Positions 1 through 11,900 of a stretch of 56,630 nucleotides of DNA are shown piece after piece. The translations under genes and the position numbers were made by a program. Below the pieces are notes generated by a model. That model saw only the letters and a list, made by a program, of their open reading frames with translations, ran no database searches and was not told the origin of the DNA. This DNA comes from Mnemiopsis leidyi (Eukaryota; Ctenophora; Tentaculata; Lobata; Bolinopsidae): the NCBI GenBank assembly GCA_000226015.1, contig JH155439.1, forward strand, positions 109,237 through 165,866, written 5' to 3'. How positions within the stretch are numbered: position 1 is the stretch's first letter; the number at the start of each line of letters is the position of its first letter.

Positions 1-327
1 ACTTGAAGATGGCACTGACGGTGACTTGACCACATAGGAGTGGGGGCATCTATAACAGTCCTGACACTGCCAGTTCTCTAACAATGCCACCATTTCCATA
101 GTCAGGCCCCTAAGGCCAACACAGCAAAGATGCCAGTACTCGCCACAGTTCTCACACCCCACAGAAAGTTCCCCATCCATGTACTCATTGCAAGGACAAT
201 ACCTGTAGTCATCTTCACCTTCATTCGGAGTAGAGGTCTTTACTGGGCTCTTGACAACTTTCTTCCTTCCAGCTCGTCTGGTTTTCATCTTGTTCGACTT
301 GTTCGATTTGTCATCAGCACCCGTCAT
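1..327 (-). CDS. PHD-finger protein, N-terminal part (cut by window start)
   Basis: Reading the minus strand from the ATG at 327-325 gives 109 open codons that run off the window. The start is well set: an in-frame TGA lies two codons upstream (333-331). A lysine/arginine-rich N-terminus (residues ~7-40) is followed by a PHD-type zinc finger at residues ~50-105. The ligands are in the C4HC3 order: CPC, CENC, a histidine in EYWHLCC, then CQDC. PHD fingers usually read histone H3 tails, so a chromatin role is likely, but the rest of the protein is needed to say which one. There is no intron in the visible part. No orthologue is recognised. The gene is divergent from the plus-strand TRPA gene. 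Confidence 0.85.
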   Translation of the reverse strand, partial: MTGADDKSNKSNKMKTRRAGRKKVVKSPVKTSTPNEGEDDYRYCPCNEYMDGELSVGCENCGEYWHLCCVGLRGLTMEMVALLENWQCQDCYRCPHSYVVKSPSVPSSS

Positions 328-425
328 ACCTCAAATTATTTGTATAATAGTAGTGTTGAAAGTATTAAAACTAATGAAAAATAATAATGAAAAATTCCTG
401 ATAAGTTTGTTTTAAGACATGACAC

Positions 426-474
426 CGTTGCCTTGCGTTGCGGCTGCCGCTTCGCGGCAGCAGGTCAGGCAACG
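426..474. repeat. Nested perfect hairpin upstream of the PHD gene
   Basis: Two perfect 8-bp stems are nested: the outer CGTTGCCT (426-433) pairs with AGGCAACG (467-474), and the inner GCTGCCGC (443-450) pairs with GCGGCAGC (454-461) around a 3-base loop. It lies ~100-150 bp before the PHD start codon, in its probable promoter or 5' leader. It may be a tiny foldback element or a regulatory structure; no function is shown. Confidence 0.65.
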
Positions 475-638
475 TTTGACAATGACACCACAGGTTCACA
501 ACCTCTTAACAAACGAATTGGTCGAAAATTTCCAAGTGTTGACTCCACAAATTTGTGCAACCTTTGAAGGTCCCATGTAAGGATGGTATGGCATGGTATA
601 TTTAAAAGATTTAAAAGTTAACAAATGTAGTACTTATA

Positions 639-724
639 TTGTCGAGATGTTACCCGACCCGCGCGCGGCTCGCAGTTTTCTGCTCTCCTCGCGTCAGAAC
701 GTTAGACGGATATCATCTCGTCAA
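639..724. mobile_element. Tiny hAT-like MITE, copy a (86 bp)
   Basis: The ends are TTGTCGAGATG and CATCTCGTCAA-like inverted repeats. The element is flanked by a perfect 8-bp direct repeat TACTTATA (631-638 and 725-732). Length, inverted ends and 8-bp duplication fit a nonautonomous hAT-type element. It is one of five copies within 1.5 kb. Confidence 0.75.
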
Positions 725-973
725 TACTTATATAGGTATTTGATTTAAATCGAATGTTTAGGTATGAATTTTTCTAAAAGGATTTGGTAATGATGAATTT
801 TTACCTAATTTGTGTTTTTATCAGTTGATTCGAAATAATAAAAACTTTTTACCTCATTCAAAAAACAAAACGCCAATTCTAGTCTAATGCTCACTCATCG
901 GGCGATGCGCGGCTCTCTAGTCTCTACAACCAACAAAGACTGCAAGGTCCTGAAGCAAATGGCTACGAAATTT

Positions 974-1028
974 TTGTCGCGGTGATACCCGACTCACGCA
1001 GAACGTTAGACGGATGTAATCTCGTCAA
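974..1028. mobile_element. Tiny hAT-like MITE, copy b (55 bp)
   Basis: It has the same ends as copy a (TTGTCGCGGTGATACCCGAC at left, ATCTCGTCAA at right). The flanking 8-mers CGAAATTT (966-973) and CGAAATTG (1029-1036) match at 7 of 8 positions. Confidence 0.7.
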
Positions 1029-1189
1029 CGAAATTGGAAATTTTAAAGGCTAACTACCAACTACGCCAGTTTTAATTTTATTGATCTGTCTAAAAGTGGA
1101 GGTAATCACTTCACACTTTATCATATTAAAGTTATCCCAAGTTCTCATAAGCTGTACCAAATAATACCTGAACAAACAACCTTTTAATT

Positions 1190-1287
1190 TTGACGAGATG
1201 ATATCCGTCTACCGTTCTAACGATCTCGTTCTAACGATCTCGTTCAGCTTTAGCTGCGTGAGTCGGGTATCACCGCGCGCGCGACAA
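1190..1287. mobile_element. Tiny hAT-like MITE, copy c, inverted (98 bp)
   Basis: This copy is in the opposite orientation (TTGACGAGATGATATCCGTC at left, GCGCGACAA at right) and has an internal short duplication of a TCTAACGATCTCGT motif. Flanking 8-mers do not match, so it may have been rearranged after insertion. Confidence 0.6.
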
Positions 1288-1312
1288 CAGCTGAAAAACT
1301 GCTAAATGACCT

Positions 1313-1384
1313 TTGACGAGATTATATCCGTCTACCGTTCTAACGAAACGATTAGCTGCGTGAGTCGCGTCGGGATACTCCCGT
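1313..1384. mobile_element. Tiny hAT-like MITE, copy d, inverted and degenerate
   Basis: It starts TTGACGAGATTATATCCGTC like copy c and keeps the internal GCTGCGTGAGTC motif. The right end is diverged, so the right boundary is approximate. Confidence 0.55.
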
Positions 1385-2005
1385 ATCAGCCTTAGTATCT
1401 AGTTTGTCCCTATTTTTTTACTGCCATTATTCACACTTTCCTGTCAGCACATGTTTAAATTGGGTGTAGACCCTGTTTCAGACCTTCTAACCTTCACTAT
1501 CAAAACAGTATCTTAAAGGCACAATGAATTTAAAGAAGCTTGAATTTGACATTTTTCTCATTGCTATAAATGATAATAAATAATAAATAATAAATAATGA
1601 TGCCAGCATCATCACACATAATCACTCAAAATATCTAAATAAATTTAAAATTGATATTTAATAAAAATTGTTTTATTCTTGAAGGACAGTTACACTTTCA
1701 TTGTGTCGTTCGCGGAGGCAATGAAACGAGCTAAAATAATTGTAGAAATATTTTATTCTTGATTTCTTGAAATTGTTTTATTCTTGACAAAATGACTTTC
1801 TTACAACCTCCTATATTCATTGTTAGCTAATGTAGGTGACAAGTGTTGACTCTTAGCCAGGAATTGTAGACTCAACATGTAGGCAAAGTTGTAGGAGTTA
1901 TAGATTCAGCTGTGAACTAGTTTTTGACATCTGGTAGATATAATAGTGAGTAGGTAGTAGGACAAAATGACTGGTAGGTAGGTAGTAGGAACGATTGATA
2001 GATAT

Positions 2006-2069
2006 TTGTCGCGGTGATACCCGACTCACGCAGCTAAAGCTGAACGGTAGACGGATATCATCTCGTCAA
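2006..2069. mobile_element. Tiny hAT-like MITE, copy e (64 bp)
   Basis: A clean copy with ends TTGTCGCGGTGATACCCGAC and GATATCATCTCGTCAA. It is flanked by a perfect 8-bp duplication ATAGATAT (1998-2005 and 2070-2077). The whole element is an imperfect palindrome, so it could fold on itself. Confidence 0.75.
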
Positions 2070-2596
2070 ATAGATATAGACTTTGATATTACCATTTTTG
2101 TGTATTTGATTTTTATTTCATTTAGATTAATTTAAGTAGTAATTTAATTCTAGATGTATTTTATATCATTGATTCTTTTATAATTGTGAATAGCCTGGCG
2201 CAATTTCCCATACTTGAAATGCCTGTGGGTCTAATCAGACTAACCCCTATGCCAAAAATTACAAATTTGACTTGCACGATAAAAAGTAAATATATCCAGT
2301 GAGAGATACCCCTTCAGCATCATAGCTGCCTGACGCGAACAGCAAGTAAACTCGTGTACCCCGCTAGCCTTCCATCAAGAATCTTGCAGAGAGGTATCAA
2401 CTCACAGTGCCACTGTGAAATTCATTATTCAAACTGTTATATTTAAATGAAAATATATTTATCGATTTGTTAGATGTATCAATGGTACGAAATAAAAATT
2501 TACTTGTTTGATTGATGGCACCCGTAACCCAAAATAAGGGTTAATTCTTAATTCTGAACCATGGCCTAAAAATATTCCTCAAAGATGTAGTTAATC

Positions 2597-2814
2597 ATGT
2601 CAACTCCCGGAGGTATCGCTCCTGAAGCCACAGCCTTCCTTAAGAAGCTGGCACAAAAGCCATCTGCAAAGCTTAATCAATCTTACCCTAACATCGTGGG
2701 ATACCTTAGGAGATAAATAAGATTTGAGCTCCTCAAAACGACATTGATGGCAGTCAGGGGGTTCAGAAAAACAGATTTATTGATGTGTTATAAGGGTTAT
2801 TCAACTCATAAAAA
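2597..2814 (+). pseudogene. Retroelement-type ORF fragment with one in-frame stop
   Basis: From the ATG at 2597, 39 codons (starting MSTPGGIAPEATAFLKKLAQ) end at a TAA (2714-2716). The same frame then continues with RFELLKTTLMAVRGFRK up to about 2814, where an inverted-repeat element follows. The pairing of a GG(I/M)xxEAxxFxxRLA block with an RFxLLK(S/T)TLxxxRG block resembles the C-terminal end of ORFs of invertebrate reverse-transcriptase elements, as I recall the family. It looks like an old fragment: one stop, no upstream ORF, truncated on both sides. The family assignment is from memory of the motif only. Confidence 0.5.
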
Positions 2815-2824
2815 CTGTTTCTTA

Positions 2825-2952
2825 CCGTGAACAACATAGGACGCTCAAATCGGACCTATTACGTGCAGGCACACAAAAAAGTGTGCCTTAATCGCACTAT
2901 GGGTCCTGTCGGCGCACAATGTGTCCAGTAAAACGCCCCATGTTGTTCACGA
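2825..2952. mobile_element. Palindromic MITE with 7-bp target duplication
   Basis: The inverted ends are CCGTGAACAACATAGGACG at left and the complement of TCGTGAACAACATGGGGCG at right. A 7-bp direct repeat TTTCTTA flanks the element (2818-2824 and 2953-2959). No coding capacity. A second copy, in reverse orientation, lies in an SPT6 intron at 41558-41694; internal sequence is also shared, including a TCGGACC block and a GGTCCTGTCGGCGC block. Confidence 0.8.
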
Positions 2953-4157
2953 TTTCTTAATGTCTATCAAAATAGGACTTTCTGAGTTCAGGAGGTTGCG
3001 TGCATGAGCAGTTGGAGACGCCGGTGAAGCTTTCTGCTATGTCAGACCAGGTGTCCATGGCGGCAGCATTTCTCCTGCGGCTTGCGCGTGTCTGCTGCTA
3101 CACTGCCTTTGGGGTGTGCAGCAGGCAACTGTGGCTGTGCTATTGAATTGATTTATTTTATATTTTGATTGCTGTTGAAAATAGAAATTAGTGTTTTAAT
3201 GAAAATTGTTGTTTTATTATATAAATAATCTATATTAAAAAAGACCCGCTACCCATGCCATCAGTACAAATTACAATAGCAGTTCATTTCTTAGTTGTGA
3301 GTCACTTTTATTCCCTTGATTTTCTGAATCTCTTTATTCTGAAGGAGATCATGACAAAGAACAAATCATTCTATGGAGTAAGTAAGAATTTTCATTGCAT
3401 TCCCTGTGAATTTAAGATGGTGTTGCGTTTTGAATACATACAATTCACATAGTCAGCACTTTATTGTCCTAAACTGGTGCCAACAATGAAACTTTGGTGC
3501 TTACTGGGTTTGTGCTGGCTATGTTATTATGCAAGGGCTGTTGTTGAATGAAACACAGTGAATGATGGAAATAGAAATCTGAAAAGGTAATTTTGGTGCT
3601 GGCAAGCACTCGAGCCCTCATGACAAATCAGAAACACAATCTTCTAGTCAAAAGCTAACAGTAGGTTTTTACCACATTGAAAAATATTACTGCTATCAAA
3701 AGTTATGCCAGTTCAAAGATCACACATGTGCCAGGACGCGCCCACATCTGAGACTTCTTGCCAGCCCCTACATATAAAGAATTCACTCAAAAAATCTGAA
3801 AATACCCATATAAATGTATTAGGGTGGTGGCAACCACCCCAGAAAAGACACTTAGCCTAAAATTTTTGAACCTCGAGACTATTCTCAATCGATTTCTCGT
3901 CTAATTTTAGCTTGGGTTCGAAAAAGAAAAGTTGCCACTACTTAGTATGACAACATGAAGTGTGGTATAAGAACCCCCCCCCCCCCGACCCGACGCTTTT
4001 TTGCAAACAAAATGGAGCCCAAACGAAAGGAGATAGAGTCATGAAGGTATTCTAGATTTTAGCGAGTTCTGTGGCTAAGGCTATGAGAAAAGTTGATCTA
4101 AAGGCCTTTTAGGGCCTTTAAAGGCCCCTAAGGGGCCCTAAAAATGAAAATTTCAAC

Positions 4158-4475
4158 TTTGAGCTAGAAGAAAAGTTAGGCCAGTATTTGACGAGGAATC
4201 CGAATTTGAGCCAAAAAATGATCACGTGACCCCCTTCCTTTGAGCTAGAAGAAAGTTAGGCCAGTATTTAGACGTAAAATTAGACGAGAAATCCGAATTT
4301 GATGGTTTCAAATCCAAAAATCATCACGTGACCCCGTAAGTGAGCCCTTATAAGGCCCCAGAATAAAATTTTCGATTTTGAGCTAGGAGAAAACTTAGAC
4401 CAGTATTTTGACGTTAAATTTGATGAGGAGTCCGAATTTTACAGTTTCGAATTCGAAAATTCATCACCATTCACC
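4158..4475. repeat. Three degenerate ~80-140 bp tandem units
   Basis: Units begin TTTGAGCTAG at 4158, 4239 and 4377. Each contains a GTTAGGCCAGTATTT-like core, then a GAC(G)AGGAATCCGAATTT-like block; the first two also carry ATCACGTGAC. No coding potential. Confidence 0.7.
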
Positions 4476-4609
4476 TATAGCCGAAAAATGAATATTTTCA
4501 ACTTGAAATTATGAAGGAATCTGAAAACCACGTGTCTTTTCTGGCTGGAGACACTCTTAGCGTTTTGCGACTGATACATATAGATAGATACTGATGCTCT
4601 GACAGCCTA

Positions 4610-4947
4610 TTTTTCACACATTTTGTAAACATCTAATCTTCTACATTTTGAAGATAGAGCAATGATCGACCCTGCATCCGAAAGATAATCGTTTGGCATG
4701 TGGCTTAGGCTATAATTTAACTTCCTCTGCAAGCATTTTCATCACTTAATGATGTCATCAAGTCTGTCATTTTTTAGAAATTCTGTGTTTTTTCACACAT
4801 TTTGTAAACGTCTAATCAAGATAGAGCAATGATCGACCTGCATCTGAATGATAATCGTTTGGCATGTGGCTTAGGCTATATATGAACTTCCTCCGCAATC
4901 ATCTTCATCATTCTATGACGTCATCAAGTTGGTCAGTTTTAGAAATT
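4610..4947. repeat. Tandem duplication of a ~175-bp unit
   Basis: Two adjacent copies start TTTTTCACACATTTTGTAAA (about 4610 and 4788). Both contain AGATAGAGCAATGATCGACC, AATCGTTTGGCATGTGGC and a GACGTCATCAAGT-like end. No coding frame is seen. Together with the preceding units this makes ~800 bp of tandem-repeat DNA. Confidence 0.75.
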
Positions 4948-5938
4948 TGACCGTTTTTATGAACTTTGTTCTGTTGCTGTTCCGAGCGCAAAAGTCTGCA
5001 GATTTAAAACTCGGCATGTATGTTATTCTGTATGCGCGCTACAAGTGTAGCAAATTTTGAGCGGTTTTGATGCAATTTGCACGTGCTACAAGCATGTGAA
5101 GTTTGCATGTGCACAAACGCGTCTATTGGTTTAAACTTGAAAGCGTTGTATCTTGAAGACCTTTTGTCCGTTTTACTTCAAATTTTCAGGATATCTTAAG
5201 GGGTATAAGAGTTAGTACCAGCTGGAATATAAAAGTTCAAACTTCAAAGATGTGACTTGTACGTGTGTTTATAGTTTTACACGTGCAAAATGAAAGGGTT
5301 AATTAGAAATTTTGACGTAAAGATTGATAATTTCAAGAGTCCTAGTAATTTCAGAATTCTAGTAACTTCAAGAGGGCCCGCGTACGGCAAGCTCTGCTTT
5401 TGTCGATGATTTAAACCAATTCAAATACTATTATCAACAAGGTTAACAATATCAATCAAAACTCTAGTGAATGCAGTGGACACAAACACTACTTTTAGTA
5501 AAAAGATAAAAGAACTTGTGTTCAAACACAATCACACACTATCATGCAAACATACCACTCAGTAGATCTTTAACCTTTCAAGATGACATAAACCTATGAG
5601 AACAAAATAGTAAATATAACAAGGGCATGACGACATCTTTGCTATGTCTTTGACTTTAGGATTCTTCCTAGACCATTACTCTTACCTTTGATAAAATAAG
5701 CTGGGTTGTAGCGGGATTGTCATATGTGTAATACATGCCGATTTTTCAAAGAAATCTAGATAGATTCATGTTTTTAGAAGGAAAGGTTGCCTATTGGAAA
5801 TAAACTAAATTACCATCTGAAGCAGGCATTACCATATTATATTCTTTTTTATTCCATTGACTATAATCTACAATGTCGTCATTTGTAGTAATATTGATAC
5901 CAAATCAGTCTAAATAAGATTTCCCTATAATACGACAG

Positions 5939-8900
5939 GCTTGTGAAAGAGGTGATTCGCAGCTGGTTAGAACCCTTCTAAAATCAGGCCAGAATGTCAA
6001 TTTGCCAAACTCAATTGATGGATTTACTGGCCTCCATTTTGCAGTAGATTCAGGAAACCTAGAAACTGTAAAGATACTACTTGATGAAAATGCAGGTACA
6101 CTCAATATTTAGTAATTATAGTGAGGCTGGGGCATTTTTAGATAGATTCAATGAAATCATATCCACAAATTATTCAATGGATGTATATGTCATTTTGGGT
6201 CCTTCACTTATTACTCAATAAATATTTTGGTAATCAGACAATTCATTTTTAATTATGTTCCCATCCCCTCCTGATAATGTAATGAAGTCTTTGCACTCTG
6301 CACCCCCCTGATTTCACTAAGATATACTATGTGGGCAAGCAAGTTGTGTTTTTCGTGAAATTGAATATTTTCTCACAGTTTTCATGGAGAAAAGTTCGAA
6401 ACTATCCCATTTTCTGTCTGAATTAAATCTAAAGGTCCAAGAAAATAAGCTGAATATGGCAAATTTGCAGACGGAAAAGGGAAGATTTAAGACAAAACCT
6501 TTAAGACAAAACCTCCCTCTCCGGTCCTCTGTAATTTAGCTAAATAATTTAAAAATCGTCTGTCCTTCAAAGCTTCTATCTGATTTTGCAACATGTGAGC
6601 GACCCCATTAGGTTTTTGGTACTACTGTACATTATCATTTCATGTTTTTTGACACACTATCTAACAGACCCAAACAAAACTGGACCTGATGGTTCCTCTC
6701 CATTACATTGGGCAGCAAGGACTGATGAGAGAGCCGAGGTTATAAAGAGTTTACTGCAGTATGGTGCCGATCCGAACTTGCAGGTTTGTTTGTTGCTTGT
6801 TTTTAGTGTTCAAAAATCTAATAGGCAATAAAGTTTTAATATCTGTGATATTGCTCCTTCAATCATTTTAGGGCAAGTTTGGTAGAGGGGCAATCCATAT
6901 CGCAGCAAACAAAGGACTCGTGAAGAATTTGCGAGCTCTCATGACAGGAGGGGGCACTAAGACGATAGACATAAACTTATCTGGTCAGTTTTGAAATTGT
7001 ACTAATTGCAGGACTTTTCCATGATCATGATTACATTACTCATTAAGTGATAGGCATATTTCAATTTTCTTTTCAATTGGAAAAATCATGTGGAATTCCC
7101 AAACCGGAAACAAGTCCAATAAGCAATTTATGGCAATTTAAGCATGGCCAGCATTAAATCAGACACCCATATTAATTTATTATTGTAAATAGTTTTACCT
7201 TATGCCCAGTTTCAAGGGTTTATTTTTACAGTTATTACTCTAATAAAATTTATTCTGTACAAAGCATCATGTGACTAATCCCAGTTCTCAAGGGTTTAAA
7301 ATTTTCACAGTTTCTGTTCAACATTTTCATAGGTTTTTATGTTAGTAAATATTATGATTTATGCCATTTCTATGATTATTCATTTTAAGCTCTATTGATA
7401 TTGCTGCTATTATTCTATAATTATTTGTCATATTATGATTTAGGTCTTACCAGGGTGTTCTACCAACAGAAAAAATCTGATTTGCCACATCCTTCACAGC
7501 TTAGAACTTTAGAAGCCTCATTAAATTATGTATAAATCTATTGTGTATTGCTGTGTAAAATTTGATTTTTATTATTATTATTATCTTATTTGAATCACGG
7601 ACCCAGATAAAATAATAAAATTATCAGATAACGTCAGTGACTATGCAAAAGGAGACACTGCTCTTCATTTGGCTGCGGCTAATGGACATGAATCTTGTGT
7701 AAATGCTCTTATATTTGAGTACAAGGAAAGTCCAAATCTCTGGGCAAGAAATGGGTATAATTGACTTTTATTTGATTAATCTGCCGAGATATACTTAAGA
7801 GGTGCTTTGCATTTAACAACCGGTTACTCTAGGTTTAGTTCTTGAATACGACTGTGTAGTGCGATGTCTAGATGTCTAAACGTGAATGTAAATGTTGCCA
7901 AATATCTTTACCGAATCTACATCGTTATTGTACAGGAAAGACCGAATTCCTCTCCATGAAGCTTGCACACAAGGGAACGCTACCATTGTCAAGGAATTGG
8001 TTCAAAAGAATGTATCTAACCAAGGATCTGATGGGGAAGATTTGACAGCGGTTGATTTGTTTTCCTGCACTCCTCTTCAAATAGCTTGCCTGCACAATAG
8101 AGTTGAAGTTGTTAGATACTTGACACAGGGAATTACCAAGCAACTTCCTTCATTTAACGTTTTGGAGTCAGTTAACTACTCCACCGACCGACAGGGTCAG
8201 ATATACTTGTATCTAGTGCTCTCTTAATGCCATATCTTCAATTCAGCATAAACTAGACCGTTCCAAATTAAGAAGTTTTTAACAATTCTAACTAGGTTGC
8301 AAATTCTTAAAGAAATTCCCTTCAGGTGAAACGGCGCTGCACTGTGCTGCTCGAGGGGGAAGCAAAGTCGTGATTGATTTACTGATAGCCGCTGGAGCTA
8401 ACACCGACTGTGTGTCTAAAACTGGGAGCACTCCTCTCCATGTCGCTTGTAGGAGTGGCAATATTGATGCAGCCACAGCACTTGTTGAGTGGTGGGTAGA
8501 TATTGGTAGTTATCGGCCTAAGTACAGTAAACCCTCGATTTACCGGGCCTCTCGGGGGAAAGGGTTGAGGCCCAGTAAATAGAGGGGCCCGGTATATAGA
8601 ATTTGACCAAAATATGGCCTAATTTTGGTCTAAAATAGTAACTTAAGTCGTTGATAGCTATACGTAAACTTTATCGGAATCCTGATCAAATTTCTTGTTA
8701 AACGTGCTCCCTGAGTGATTTAAAACTTTGAGAATGGATACAATGTTCAGAATTACATCTTCAATCAGTAATCTCAAGGTCAATCGCTTTAATGTGTATG
8801 TATGCCGTGGTTACGTTACATATATCAGTACACGTGCATGTTAAGGCTCGATCACGGTGTCACATGGCGAAGAGATACCAGTACCAAAATATCACGTGTG

Positions 8901-11900
8901 CCGTTCCCTGCTATAGCCTATATTGAAAGCTCATATCCCATGGTCTTGTCCGACTCTTAATCGATCTACGTATCGTGCCGTCGGCGAATGCGATCACGTC
9001 ATGCTGATACACGATCGTGTGCTGGACTGTTGTCAAGCATCTCGTGTATCTTTATCAGGGCAGACTGCCAGTATAGCATGCTTTAATTGGGTACAGAAGG
9101 AGCCGTATAATTTAACGACCATGAGATAATAAACTTTGACATGTGACACGCAATTAAAAGACGGAAAAATTTTTTTGCGTGAAAATATTGAAAAATTTCG
9201 GGGGAAAGGAAGGAGGCCCGGTAAATAGAGGGACCCGGTAAATAGAGGCCCGGTAAATCGAGGGTTTACTGTATGTAATAAACATTGATACCTACAGTTC
9301 CATTCAGGAAAGATTCAGGAAATCGCGCTTTTATCACTAATGCTTGGCCGTATTATGAGTATAATAGAAAAACAACTATGTAATCTTCATTCATCACAGC
9401 ATAAAAATGTCAAAATGTGTCAGAATTGTCTTGTTTTCTTCGCCTATCAACTGTGTCGTTCAGTAACAAGGAGATGATTGGAAGTAAAGATGAATCTGGA
9501 AAAACCGCTCTGATGATTGCTTGCTCAGAAAACGAGTCGCCAGACATCGCTCAAATGTTGATAAAACATGGGGCTAAAATCCTTGATCAGGACCATAGTG
9601 GCCACACTCCAATCTTCGAAGCTGGTCTGTGTGAGAAAGTCTTGATTCAATCGCAGAAAAATCCTACGGATTGATCAAAATTCCTATGATTAATACCTGT
9701 TACTTTTATGCTAATGCCGAGTTTAAATATAACCTTATCGCAATTATTCAATATTCCTCAGTCATACACAATCGTGTAAACGTACTAGAGTTTCTAATGA
9801 CGCAGATTGGAGATACTATGGTTGAAAATGACATCGACAAATCTCAAAACACACCGCTTCACAGAGCTGCAGAAAAAGGCTTCTTGAAATGTTGCAAGGT
9901 TATACTAAGGTTATACTTGTTATATACCTTACTCGGGATTATTATGACCGGGATAAAGTGGCGGGTTTGAGGTAATTTCGCCATAATTTTCCCGAACCAC
10001 ATTTTCACCGGTTGTTAATAAACCCGCCGTCTCAGCTTTTAGGGTTCCTGAGGGGTATGGGTGCTCATATTTTCATCGTTGTCGTATTTTCACTAAAGAA
10101 GACTATTGGCACAATTGTTGTAGGTTTTTCGGGTTCATTTGGCTCAAATTACAGAAAATTACCTTTTTGCCCAATTCTTGTCTTATATCCTTATTGCCAA
10201 TGTTGATTGAAATTGGCTGTCGCACCTTTAGCTGACAAAATGAAGGTACTCCTAAGAGCGGCATATGACTACGAGTTCCAAGATCAAGGAAGGAGGGACA
10301 ATGAAAGGGATGATCCAGATGGCGATAATGAAAATGATTGCAGCTTATTGGAAGACTAAACAGCTCTCCCTTTATCTTAATATCGATCTGTTTGTTTCGC
10401 TTCTAATGTTAAATATCCTGTTTTTAACGAGTTTGATAAACCACGAGTCATTATTTCTGTCTAATTTCAAAAATCATTGATAATTCGACTTGTTTCTCAA
10501 GTTTTAGCGATGAAAAATTTCTGAATTTGCTTACTTCAATTAAGAAAATAAGAAAATTAACATCCGAGACAAAATTCTTGAATCCAAAATTGAAAGGTTG
10601 GACACCGGTAAAAAGGCGACCGGGAAAATGTGGTGGGTTTTGAGCAATTTCGCCATATTTTTCCCGAACCATATTTAACCCGGTCGTTAATAAACCCGTC
10701 GTAATAATCCCGAGTAAGGTAAGTCACCAAACGCAAAGCGTGTTCCCGCAAGAAAGACACAAGCTATCAGTCTTTCTTTGCTGTGAAATCGCTTATTTTT
10801 GGACTGTAACAGGATGAAAGGGGTAAATAAGGTCCTGAGAGGGGTCTAGATACGGGCTTTTAGTTTTCTTTACTGTGTAGTCGCCTATAGGGGGTCAATA
10901 AAGGCCATTTAGGGGGTCTACACAAGGTTTTTGGCTTGAGACTGTCACCCTCGTGCCGCCCTCAAATCTAATGATTCTCTAGAGCTTTAAATGTGATTCA
11001 ATCAACAGATTCTTATCGCAAAGAACTACAAGATAGGGATAAGAAATAAAGGCAAAGGAAAAACACCCATCCACCTAGCAGCAGCAGAGGGAAGGAACGA
11101 GTAAGTAACTATCGAGCATATATAATGAATGATCCTAGGTATCAACTCCGATCCTGTGAGAGCCGCAGTTGTCAAAATTGTAAACATTAAGTTCTGAACA
11201 CACTTCAGTCTTAAGAAGGTTCATTTTCAGTTTTTACTTCATTATTTTCTATGAATTGGTAAATTTACCTAAGTTCAACATCACCGCTCAGTGCGTTACA
11301 AATGATGCTGCAAAGTAAAAGCCAAAGTTTTGGTTTCTCAGACACGAATGGGAACACGCCGCTCCACGATGCTGCAGAACGTGGCCAATCTCAGTGTTGC
11401 AGGTTTATTTAGCAGTTCGTTATTTACAGGAATCTTTTGTCGTTATGTCATATGTGTAGGGACTAGGGAGGCTTTTTCTGGTAGGAAATTTGTATTACAG
11501 CTTTAAAGCGTTTAAAAACGCTTTAATGCTGTATTGTTTATGAGGACACTGCACCTAAATCTATGAAGCAATAATAAATAATAGTGAAATTAATTGATTA
11601 GAAGTAAGTAAGTACAACAATTGATAAAATACTTTACGTGTGTCAGACAACCAAATATTTAAAGGCGTACCCTTACATGGATCACTAATATTCAAAAATA
11701 TAAACAACATTACATGTAGACGAACATGCAAAAATCAACTTATAATGGAATTCTTAAAATCAAAATACAAAGTAACTACCATACCATGCAGTCAACAGGT
11801 ATGACATTAAATAAATACAACAAATTTATCTAAAATTAGTAGCTGATCACCACTTAATTTTTATAATTGAATGTCTGTCTGCTTTATCTCACTTAGAAAG

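Larger units (their letters stand above)
328..5938. other. Noncoding region upstream of PHD gene and TRPA gene
   Basis: No convincing gene is seen on either strand; short open frames such as 3255-3452 show no family features. The region is packed with small repeats: a nested hairpin (426-474), five copies of a ~55-98 bp inverted-repeat element, a dead retroelement piece, a 128-bp palindromic element and two sets of tandem repeats, all listed separately. A GC-rich stretch at about 2990-3150 looks like decayed coding DNA but has no recognisable frame. The first exon(s) and start codon of the TRPA gene should lie here or further upstream but could not be identified. Confidence 0.6.

Noticed and set aside
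130-384. Plus-strand 84-residue frame
   Set aside because: Antisense of the PHD-finger exon, which has the full C4HC3 ligand set on the minus strand.
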